In this document: positions 1-6,614 of the stretch, in pieces
Layout: the number at the start of each line of letters is the position of its first letter
Numbering within the stretch: the first letter of the stretch is position 1
DNA from: Alphaproteobacteria bacterium
GTDB taxonomy: Bacteria; Pseudomonadota; Alphaproteobacteria; TMED109
NCBI GenBank assembly: GCA_022824395.1
Contig: JAJDZX010000012.1
Location: 1-35,898, forward strand
Reading direction: 5' to 3'
Length of the DNA: 35,898 nt
Made by a program: the position numbers and the translations under genes
The notes under the pieces: model-generated
Database searches by the model: none
What the model was told of the DNA's origin: nothing
What the model saw: the letters and a program-made list of their open reading frames with translations, nothing else

Positions 1-1
1 T

Positions 2-40
2 GTGCAGGACGAGTTGCTCGCAATGCTCGCAGGCGCCTGA
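2..40 (+). CDS. C-terminal end of an unidentified protein (partial)
   Basis: An open frame enters from the left edge and stops with TGA at 38-40; the visible end reads VQDELLAMLAGA. Twelve residues are too few to assign a family, and in DNA this GC-rich the frame could be chance. The only support is that the frame ends just before a clear inverted repeat (52-118), which would suit the 3' end of a gene or element. Function unknown. Confidence 0.25.
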   Translation: MQDELLAMLAGA

Positions 41-51
41 ACCCACCAAAC

Positions 52-136
52 TTATGGGAACCTGATCCGTACCCAATCCCTTGAGAAACAACAACCGAAG
101 CGGCTCAGGTTCCCATAATCATAAGGTTCTCATAAC
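52..136. repeat. 14-bp perfect inverted repeat plus a third degenerate copy
   Basis: TTATGGGAACCTGA at 52-65 is the exact reverse complement of TCAGGTTCCCATAA at 105-118; the arms extend to 17 of 18 matches. A third copy, AGGTTCTCATAA, starts at 125 with one mismatch, spaced as a direct repeat of the right arm. The 39-nt loop is long for an intrinsic terminator and no T-run follows. Paired inverted arms with an extra direct copy resemble binding sites of a site-specific recombinase or a repressor. Which of these it is cannot be told from the sequence. Confidence 0.7.
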
Positions 137-410
137 CGCCACATCAGCCTGCGCGGCCTGGAGAAAGTGCAGGGCGAGTGAGACCTCGTGTGCCAGGCGT
201 TAAACATCCGGCGGAAGAAGGGTCTGGTCAGCGCGTAGCGGCTGTCGAAGACACGTCGGCGCCGGTCCGGTCCTGACGCTGAACCGCCGTCGACGATCCG
301 GGCGCCAATTGTCCAGAACGCCGCCGTGATCGGCTCGGGCGGCGGCGCTACCAACGGATCGTGCCCTTGCGCATCACGCGGGGTTCGACCGGCATGCTGT
401 CATGGCACAG
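137..410. other. No supported gene
   Basis: Short open frames occur on both strands, but none has a recognisable ribosome binding site, motif or natural-looking composition. I see no RNA gene here. Confidence 0.5.
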
Positions 411-428
411 CGCCGGGCGCGCCCGGCG
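411..428. terminator. 18-bp perfect GC palindrome downstream of the barrel gene
   Basis: CGCCGGGCGCGCCCGGCG is its own reverse complement. It lies 22 bp beyond the stop codon of the minus-strand barrel fragment. It could act as a transcription terminator hairpin, but there is no U-tract, so a rho-independent role is only a guess. Confidence 0.35.
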
Positions 429-450
429 GCACGCCCGGCCGCCCTGCAGC

Positions 451-1196
451 TCAGAAGCGGGCCTTGAGGTCAAGCCGGATCGCGTGCTCCGGTTCCGCGT
501 CGCCGCCCGCCGCCTCGCGCCGCGTCGCGTCGACACGCAACTCGAACGCGGAGCCGCCGCCCACGGGGTTCAGCCGCCAGCCGACGCCGTAGTCGCGGCT
601 GCCGTCCGAGAGGCCGATGCCCAGCTCCGGCGTCATCGTGAGCCGGTCGCCGAACGCACCCGTCCCGTAGCCGAACTTCGCCTCGAAGCGGCGCTGATCG
701 AACCCGGCGTCGCTGGCCGCGAGCCTCGTCGGCGCGCCGTTCGTGAACAGCGCGTTCACGCCGCCCACAGCCGAAGCCCCCAGCGTCTGGGTCAGCGTCA
801 GCGACGGCCCGCGGTCCGAACCCGGCGCTGGATCCCAGGCAAACGCGCCCGAGAGGCCGCGCTCGCGGAACCCGTCCGCCTCGTGGGTCAGCAGGCCGCG
901 CGCCTTGAGCTCGGCCGCGATCCCGCTCGCCGGGTCCGACCAGGCGAGCCCGGCGCCGGCCTCGAGGCCAAGCCCGGTCTCGGCGTCGCCGCCGTCGTGG
1001 CGGAGCCCGACCTCCAGCGTGGGCGTCAGCGTCCCGCCGCCCCCGGTCTCGATGCCGCGCCACGTGCCCTCCAGCCCGAGCCGGAGCCGGTTCACATCAG
1101 CGTCCGAAGCCGCGAGCTGCCCGCCGGCGCCGTCGTGCGCGGCGTCGGAGGACATGCGCAGCAACAGCCCGTCGGCCTTGCCTGCAACAAGGACCG
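451..1196 (-). pseudogene. Autotransporter beta-barrel, C-terminal part only
   Basis: About 245 residues of a type V (autotransporter) outer-membrane barrel can be read on the minus strand, ending LDLKARF with the terminal aromatic residue needed for outer-membrane insertion. Alternating amphipathic strands are clear (RLRLGLEG, LTPTLEVGLRHDGGDAETG, FEAKFGYGTGAFG, YGVGWRLNP). Family members normally have a longer barrel preceded by a large passenger. Here coherent sequence stops at about VLVAGKADG (near 1196), so roughly the first half of the barrel is missing. Upstream in the minus frame is only the antisense of plus-strand Calx-beta repeats. No start codon, signal peptide or RBS belongs to it. 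I infer that it is the detached 3' end of the gene whose passenger lies at 1203-3175, left on the opposite strand by a rearrangement. The frame itself carries no internal stops. Confidence 0.8.
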
Positions 1197-1202
1197 CTGC
1201 AG

Positions 1203-2274
1203 CTTCACCTCCGCCGACGCCACCGCCACGACCGGCACCCCCCTGTCGGTGCTGTCGGTGGACTCGCCCAGCGTCCAGGAGGGCGACAGCGGCACGACGC
1301 CGATGACCTTCACCTTCACCCTGTCCCCGGCCAGCACCCAGACGGTGTCGGTAAGCATCACGGCCGGCGCCGGGGGATCTACGGCGACCTTCGGCGTGGA
1401 CTTCGAACAAGTGGATACCGTGCTGACCTTCAACCCGGGCGAGACGAGCAAGACGCTCGTCGTGCCCGTGATCGGCGATACCGACGTGGAGGAAGACGAG
1501 ACTGTCCTCCTTGGGATGGGTCCGCTCGTCAACGCGACGTTCGACTCCAACCTCCAAAGACAAGGCAATTTGGCGTTCGTCGAGGGCACCATCGTCAACG
1601 ACGACGCGCCGCCGGTGCTGTCGGTGAACTCGCCCCGCGTGACGGAGGGCGACAGCGGCACGACGCCGATGACGTTCACCTTCACCCTGTCCCCGGCCAG
1701 CGGCCGGACGGTGACGCTGGACACCACGATTGGCCATTCAAGCCAGACAGCCAGGGAGGACGAGGACTACATCCCCGCGCCCGGTCCGACACTGACGTTC
1801 GCGCCGGGCGAGACGAGCAAGACGGTCACCTTGCAGGTGGTCGGCGACACTGAAATCGAGGACGAGGAGACGGTGCGGCTTGTGCTCTTGCTGACCAACG
1901 CGCAGCTCGCGGCCGACATCATTGCTCATCCTGGCAATCTCAATTTGAGATTTGCAGAAGGCACGATCCTCGACGACGACGGCGAGGACGCCGGTGGCTC
2001 CGATGACGCCGACGGCGCCCGCATCTCCGCGACCGACCCCTCGCCGCTCACGGAAGACAAGCTGAACGGCGCGAAGGTCACCGTGGAGTTCGTGGGCCGG
2101 CCGCACCGGGGCTGGGAGCCCAACCTGCTGGTCAGCCAGTTCACCGCGAGCGGCGTCCCCGGCGTGTCGGTGAGCGCCGTCGAGCGCCTGTCGGACCGCC
2201 GGGCGCGGCTCACGCTGGCCTATGACGACACCGACTTCGACGAGGACCGGACGCTGCACGTCCGCATCCGCGCC
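1203..2274 (+). pseudogene. Autotransporter/adhesin passenger fragment with two Calx-beta domains
   Basis: The plus frame encodes two Calx-beta repeats. The first is about 1240-1605 (SVDSPSVQEGDSG, GETSKTLVV, DEDETV-type acidic turn, GTIVNDD). The second is about 1618-1975 (SVNSPRVTEGDSG, GETSKTVTL, GTILDDD). A further surface-protein module follows from about 2005 (ISATDPSPLTEDKLNGAKVTVEF, ending TLHVRIRA at 2274). Such modules bind calcium and occur in secreted adhesins. The two repeats share about 57 bp almost identical in DNA (1279-1335 and 1645-1701, 366 bp apart, one mismatch seen), so they could recombine. There is no signal peptide or plausible start: upstream is the antisense of the barrel. 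An open frame can be traced back to 361, but that part is a shadow. After 2274 sense coding resumes only if 2275-2715 is turned over. Confidence 0.8.
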
Positions 2275-2715
2275 CTGCAGCGCGACGGTGATCGTGGCGC
2301 CGTTCAGGTTCGCGCCCGTGAGCTCCGCCGGCTCGGTGCCGGCAATGCGGTACTCGAACGCCGGCGGCGTCGCCCGCGCCTCCTCAGAGGGCGGCCCGTC
2401 CGGGGCCTTGTGCCTCGTGGCGATGACCCGGACCGTGACCTCCTTGCCGGGATCCAGGCCGGGGATGGTGTAGCTCGTGCGCGAGCCCCGCGCACTCTTG
2501 AGCTCGCGCCAGCCGCCGTCCGGGCCCTTCCACTGCACCCGGTAGCGGTTGCGGTCCAGGTTCTCCCTTGCGGTCGGCACCGCGTCCCACTTCACGTGAA
2601 CCCGCTGCGGCCCGGGCGTCAGGCGCACGTTCTCCACCTGCGCCGGCGGCGCTTCCACCACCGCCTGCACGCGCGTTGCGGCGGTGATGTGGCCGCCGTA
2701 GTTGTAGGCGATCCC
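2275..2715 (-). other. Exactly inverted 441-bp (147-codon) Fn3 module within the passenger
   Basis: On the minus strand this segment encodes GIAYNYGGH, then a fibronectin type III domain (PPAQVENVRLTPGPQ, KWDAV, RYRVQWKG, SYTIPGLDPGKEVTVRVIAT, ATPPA), then the start of a repeated surface module (YRIAGTEPAELTGANLNGA, ending ITVALQ). Flanking sense sequence is on the plus strand. Reversing exactly 2275-2715 joins VRIRA to GIAYN and VALQ to GEWNA in one frame. The second junction rebuilds a module parallel to the one at about 2005-2274. The flanks are CGCGCC (2269-2274) and GGCGAG (2716-2721), a 5/6 inverted match. In the present orientation the plus frame also stays open, giving an arginine-rich 147-residue stretch with no domain character. 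Confidence 0.8.
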
Positions 2716-3175
2716 GGCGAGTGGAACGCCTTGGCGGGGCCGGGCATCCACGGGTCGCGGCACCGCGTGAAGCTCGAGCTGTCGGGCATCGACACCCACG
2801 TCTGGGTGGAGCGGCTGGAAAGACTCTCGGACTCCGAGGCGCGGGTCGTGCTGGGCCACCGGGGGCCCTTCGTCACGGACCGCGGCGACCTCACGATCAC
2901 CCTCTACGGGGACACCCACAGCTGGAACGAGGACGTCGCCGTCACCTTGCCGGTGAAGGCGCCCGGACAGACCGGCGGCCTGCGCGTCGCGGAGGTCACC
3001 GACAACACGATCACGGTGGCGTGGGACGAGGTCGAGGGCAATGAGGTCTACTACCAGGTGCGCTGGAAGGAGAGCGCATCGGAGGGCGGCTGGCGCGCGA
3101 ACTGGACGCGCCTGTACTGGCACCCGAAGGCCGGCGCCGCTGTTCGGGATGCGGGTATGCGGACGCGGGCGGCCC
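2716..3175 (+). pseudogene. Autotransporter passenger fragment, surface module plus partial Fn3
   Basis: The plus frame resumes sense coding at GEWNALAGPGIHG. It continues through VERLERLSDSEARVVLGH, a close parallel of VERLSDRRARLTLAY in the module ending at 2274, and enters a second fibronectin III domain (GGLRVAEVTDNTITVAWDEV, YYQVRWKES, GGWRANWTRLYW). Coherence fades around GMRTR (about 3170), before the conserved SYTIPGL strand expected next, and a stop follows at 3199-3201. So the domain is truncated, and the rest of the passenger and the barrel are not attached. With the inverted module restored it continues the fragment at 1203-2274. Taken with the barrel at 451-1196, it fits one former gene broken by inversion and deletion. 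Confidence 0.75.
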
Positions 3176-3203
3176 CCCCGTCACGGGAGGTTCGGGCTTG
3201 AGG

Positions 3204-3542
3204 TCAGCACGACGTGGCGAGGCGGCCGTCGCAATTGTGGAGAGCGCTGACCCAGTTCATGAACACCTGCACGTCTTGATTCCACTGCAGGGCGTTGTTT
3301 GCCTTGGGGCAGTACACCGAGAATTGGCACTTGTAGTTGTCCGTCACCCACGAGGTGCTCTGGGGGGTGTAGCACGACTGGGAGGCGCTGCTCTTGTCCC
3401 ATTCGTCCGTGCACTGCTGAATCAGGTCCTGAATGGCATCGGCTGCCGGACGGTCGGGCGTCCCGGCCAGCACGAGGGCAAAGGCGATGGCGGAAAGCGC
3501 CGTGCAGACCCGACGTCTCGAGAGAAATGAACGAACCGACAT
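3204..3542 (-). CDS. Small secreted protein with six cysteines
   Basis: This is a 112-residue protein. The chosen ATG at 3540-3542 is preceded by GGGAG about ten bases upstream and gives a classical signal peptide: SVRSFLSRRR, then a hydrophobic core (VCTALSAIAFALVLAG), with cleavage likely near the following PAADA. The mature part of about 80 residues has six cysteines (QQC, SQSC, YKC, VYC, HNC, TSC), which would suit three disulfides, and it is rich in Trp, Asn and Gln. A longer frame runs to 3770, but its extra N-terminus looks non-natural. I do not recognise the family. It could be an exported binding or defence protein of the periplasm or medium; that is a guess from form only. It lies next to the broken autotransporter, reading towards it. 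Confidence 0.7.
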   Translation of the reverse strand: MSVRSFLSRRRVCTALSAIAFALVLAGTPDRPAADAIQDLIQQCTDEWDKSSASQSCYTPQSTSWVTDNYKCQFSVYCPKANNALQWNQDVQVFMNWVSALHNCDGRLATSC

Positions 3543-3944
3543 GAGATGTCTCCCGGCGTGTGAAGGGATCTTTGGTACCGGTCGATGGCAACCGCCGTTG
3601 CTCGCAAGGACCGATGGAATGGGCCAAGTCCGGTCGGCATTGAAATCCTCGATGTCCGCCGCCTCCCTGGCCATGCCGCGCCCGGTCGGAACCGGGGGGA
3701 GATGGCTGGCGCGCCGTGCGCCAGCGGCCGGCCCACGACATTCCCGCGTCGCCGGGGCGGCAGTCGCCATCCTGCCCTATCGTAGAATAACATGTGTTAA
3801 AGTATCGTGTTGATCTCGGATGTATGATGTGTTTTTGATAAATGCTGGCCTGATCTCCCCCGCGGCACGCCGCAGATGGAGAGTGCCCGCTCAGTGAGTC
3901 GTGCAAACTGACCCCTGGTCCTCACGGCAGCCAGCGAGAAGGAA
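3543..3944. promoter_or_regulatory. Divergent intergenic region with an AT-rich core
   Basis: No gene is supported. The sequence at about 3778-3845 is markedly AT-rich compared with its surroundings (AATAACATGTGTTAAAGTAT and neighbouring runs). It sits between the divergent secreted-protein and lipoprotein genes, so it probably holds promoters for one or both. I could not fix a single -35/-10 pair. Confidence 0.4.
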
Positions 3945-4361
3945 ATGCGAGCGATAGCGGCCGGATTCCTAGCCGTGGTCCTGTCGGGCTGTCTGGCCAG
4001 CCAGGGCTCGATGGTCGGCTATGGCGGCTCCGAGGAGGGGGATTTCCGGGCCGACGAGGTACGGGTGTTCCTGCACTGGGACTACACTTGGATACGGGAC
4101 GACGGGCGCCCCAGGATCACGCAGTTCACGCCGGACAGTCTGTTTCTGACCGACAGTATCTGGGGCACCGAGATCGAATCCATCGAGGGGGCGCTCGCCA
4201 ACCGGATCAATGAGGTCAGGAACAGCGAGACCCGCGTGCTGATGGTGCAACTCGTGGACGGCACGGTGCTCCTGGTCGCCCGGGGCAGGGCATTGAGGGC
4301 GCTCCCGCGCGAGCACATCAGGAACGTGTTCTTCGGCTGGGAGGCGGCCGGGCCGATCTGA
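3945..4361 (+). CDS. Putative lipoprotein of unknown function
   Basis: This is a 138-residue protein starting at ATG 3945 behind GAGAAGGA. The N-terminus, MRAIAAGFLAVVLSGCLASQ, is a lipoprotein signal peptide with lipobox LSGC, so the mature protein should begin with a lipidated cysteine at residue 16 and sit in a membrane facing the periplasm. The rest is soluble and acidic, with a segment (FTPDSLFLTDSIWGTEIESIEGAL) and a beta-rich end (RVLMVQLVDGTVLLVARG). I recognise no domain. It stands alone on this strand. Confidence 0.7.
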   Translation: MRAIAAGFLAVVLSGCLASQGSMVGYGGSEEGDFRADEVRVFLHWDYTWIRDDGRPRITQFTPDSLFLTDSIWGTEIESIEGALANRINEVRNSETRVLMVQLVDGTVLLVARGRALRALPREHIRNVFFGWEAAGPI

Positions 4362-4678
4362 TCCACCCCCACCGCAACGGCCCGCGCGGCCTCCGAGGCT
4401 CCCGTAGAAGGACTTGCAGCTCGTGCAGTGAGCCATCCCGGCCCTGGCTCCGTGAGAGAGGCCGTCAACCGGCACAGGAGCAAGGTGAATTGACCAAATG
4501 ACGACAACATGCCCGCGACATGCTGGCGGGAACGCAGGGATCAGGCGGCGCTCCCTGTGGCGCGATGACCGGGGCTGGGCACCCCAAAACCAGACGGCGC
4601 CCGTCCCGGGACCGTTCGCTCCCGCAGCTTCCCCGTCCTGCCTTTTTCCGACTGCGCAATTTCCGTATCGGAGGGATC
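4362..4678. other. No supported gene; leader of the toxin-antitoxin module
   Basis: Overlapping frames here have unnatural compositions. The last bases, CGGAGGGA at 4669-4676, are a good Shine-Dalgarno for the GTG at 4679. TTGACC at about 4490 could be part of a promoter, but no matching -10 is clear. Confidence 0.4.
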
Positions 4679-5001
4679 GTGCGGTTCATTGAGGCATCGA
4701 CATTCACGAGGCAACTGCCACGACTTATCGACGACGACGGCTACGCCGCGCTGCAGGCGTTCCCGAGCGTGCATCCGGAGGCGGGCGACGTGATCCGGGG
4801 CACCGACGCGGCCTCCGCAAGATCCGCTGGGCGATGCCCGGTCGAGGAAAGCGCGGCGGGCGCCGGATCATCTACTACTGGTTCGCGAAGGAGATGCACA
4901 TCTACCTGCTTGCCGTGTACGCCAAGGGCGAGAAGGACGACCTGACCGCCGCCGAGCGCGACGCGTGGCGAAGGGCCGTGGAGGCAATCGACAATGACTG
5001 A
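4679..5001 (+). pseudogene. RelE/HigB-type toxin gene, frameshifted
   Basis: From GTG 4679 (SD CGGAGGGA) the first frame reads VRFIEASTFTRQLPRLIDDD and on to GDVIRGT. Near 4800-4815 coding switches to another frame, GLRKIRWAMPGRGKRGG, then RRIIYYWFAKEMHIYLLAVY and AKGEKDDLTAAERDAWRRA, ending TGA 4999-5001. The joined product of about 106 residues has the layout of RelE-superfamily mRNA interferases: a Leu-Arg-Lys-Ile-Arg strand, a glycine-arginine loop, YYW strands and a terminal helix. The family would read G-T-G-G-L-R-K; here two extra bases sit in GGCACCGACGCGGCC. The unshifted product has only the first third. It is either an inactivated toxin or a sequencing error. Its end overlaps the start of the antitoxin gene by eight bases. 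Confidence 0.75.
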
Positions 5002-5308
5002 ACGCAACATCGCCGCCGAGGTCCTCGAGGGCTTGCGCGAAGTCCGCGAGCACCGTGTCGGCAAGCGCACATTGAAGACCGTGCGCGTCGAACCGCGGAC
5101 CCTCCCCCAGCTCACGCCAGAGGCCATCCGCGGCGTCCGCCACCGCCTGGACGTTTCCAGGGCGGTCTTCGCGCACATGATCCGCGTCCCCGTCCGCACG
5201 GTCGAGCGCTGGGAGCAGGGCCGGTCGACTCCCCCCGAATCGGCCGCGGCCCTCATCCTCATGACGCAGAAGTACCCGGACACGTTCGAGCGCCTAGGCT
5301 CCCTGTAG
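4994..5308 (+). CDS. HigA/NadS-type antitoxin with helix-turn-helix
   Basis: This is a 104-residue protein starting at ATG 4994 inside the end of the toxin frame, the toxin-first order typical of HigBA-like modules. The N-terminal 45 residues (MTERNIAAEVLEGLREVREH) are charged and helical. The C-terminal part is an HTH domain: LTPEAIRGVRHRLDVSRAVFAHMI, then RVPVRTVERWEQGRS as the recognition helix, then PPESAAALILM. It should neutralise the neighbouring toxin and repress its own operon. It is intact, while its toxin carries a frameshift. Confidence 0.8.
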   Translation: MTERNIAAEVLEGLREVREHRVGKRTLKTVRVEPRTLPQLTPEAIRGVRHRLDVSRAVFAHMIRVPVRTVERWEQGRSTPPESAAALILMTQKYPDTFERLGSL

Positions 5309-5465
5309 CTCGCCCGGACCCGTTCGACCAGTCGGCGAGACGCGAATCCATTCCAACCTGGGCCGCTGAGCGCACGCACGGCAATTGATGGTGGGGTTTT
5401 CAGATTGTTTGATGGTGGTGATGCGGTGTCTGGGTGAGCCGCACGAGCGACGCGTTCCCGCGGGC

Positions 5466-5870
5466 TCATCGGGTCCGGAGGAGTATCTCGTTCCGGCCCC
5501 TGGCGCGCCATGGGCGCAGCCTGATCACCCTCGGATCGTTGCCGGCGAGACGACGGGCGGCACGGTCCCCGGCGGTGTCGGCATCGTAGGCAAAGACGAT
5601 GCGCGTCGGTTTCCAGTCCTCGATCGAGGCCGGGATCGAGCTGGCGAGAGCGGCGGTGGAGGCGACGACGGCGCCGTGCTCGCGGGCGCCCTCGATGCGC
5701 AGGCTTCGGGCGGAGATGGCGTCGACGGCGCTCTCGGTGGGGAGGAGCCATGCGGGCCGGTGCCGGTCGCGGGACAGCCAGAAGCCGCGACGCGCCTTGC
5801 GCGGGCCGGGCGCCAGGCCCCCTGAGGGCCGACCGTTGGCCTGCGGCGCGGCGCCGTCGATGGCCATGGC
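5466..5870 (-). pseudogene. Toprim (DUF3991-like) protein, C-terminal remnant
   Basis: On the minus strand, natural sequence runs from about GGLAPGPRKARRGFWLSRD through TESAVDAISARSL and ASTAALASSIP to RIVFAYDADTAGDRAARRL and NEILLR, ending TGA at 5466-5468. This is the C-terminal Toprim half of plasmid- and ICE-type DUF3991/Toprim primase-like proteins: the glutamate in TESA and the DAD of the second acidic motif are kept. The N-terminal CHC2/DUF3991 part is missing. Upstream of about 5870 the frame degenerates and no start codon fits. It is a relic of an integrated plasmid or conjugative element, and agrees with the toxin-antitoxin modules around it. Confidence 0.65.
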
Positions 5871-6102
5871 CCCGGTACGACGCCCCGGCCATGGCAATGG
5901 TAGAATCGCCCGGCGCAGGGCACCGGACACCTGGCTGCCCTGGGACGGCGCCTCGCAGCTCGTGCACAGGCCGCGTGGTCGCCGTGGATACCGAACGTTC
6001 GCACCCGGCACAGCCCGGGTGACGGCGTCGGGAACCGGTCCTGCCGCGTGGGGCGCATGCGTGGCGGGGCGGTTATCCGGCGCGCTTGCCGGGAAGGAGA
6101 CA

Positions 6103-6477
6103 ATGAAGCACAACCTGACCCTGGTGATCCTGACTCCGGAACAGATTGCGCGAGCCAAGGAGGCGAACGGAAGTCGAAAGGGCATCACGCACGCCCTCGT
6201 TTGCGGACCCTATGGCCAGATGTTCGGAACGGAGCGGCAGTGCCTCAAGTACTTCACGGTCTGGGATCCGGACCACCGGATCGAGGTCGCGCCGGGCCAG
6301 TTCCGGGCGCTGTTTGCAGACCTGTTCGACAAGGCGGTGAAGACGACCGCGTTTGCCATCAGCGACTACCGGACGACACCCGACCTGGGCGCGCGACTGA
6401 TGGAGGCCTCAGGCACCGCCCTGCGCGAGGCGCCTCCCGCCCGAGGACTGTTCGGCAGGCTTTTCGCAGGAAACTGA
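6103..6477 (+). CDS. Conserved-looking hypothetical protein, 124 residues
   Basis: It starts at ATG 6103 with an ideal GAAGGAGA Shine-Dalgarno seven bases upstream; the in-frame extension back to 5599 is antisense shadow. The protein looks soluble and natural (LTLVILTPEQIARAKEANG, ITHALVCGPYGQMFGTERQC, WDPDHRIEVAPGQFRALFAD), with a flexible C-terminus (APPARGLFGRLFAGN). It has no signal peptide and no membrane segment. I do not recognise the family. Neighbours are a decayed Toprim gene and a HupE-like gene, neither suggesting a role. Confidence 0.65.
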   Translation: MKHNLTLVILTPEQIARAKEANGSRKGITHALVCGPYGQMFGTERQCLKYFTVWDPDHRIEVAPGQFRALFADLFDKAVKTTAFAISDYRTTPDLGARLMEASGTALREAPPARGLFGRLFAGN

Positions 6478-6614
6478 CAGCGTAGGCGCCGGTGCTGCCG
6501 CTGGGCACGCCAATGGCTCGCAGGGTCGCGACGGCGATATGCCCGCGACGTGCTACGCCTGTGTCGTCCACTCCCGGCCGCCGATATACCGGCGCCGTGC
6601 CGCCACGGCCCTGA

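Noticed and set aside
361..1200. The plus-strand start of the 946-codon frame as the N-terminus of the adhesin.
   Set aside because: It is the antisense of a convincing autotransporter barrel; no signal peptide or natural sequence is seen until about 1230.
444..2280. CTGCAG hexamers at three places near rearrangement boundaries (444-449, 1197-1202, 2275-2280), considered as a recombination core.
   Set aside because: Inverting or joining the blocks at these hexamers does not restore reading frames except for the 2275-2715 module, whose other end has no CTGCAG. The hexamer is common in GC-rich DNA.
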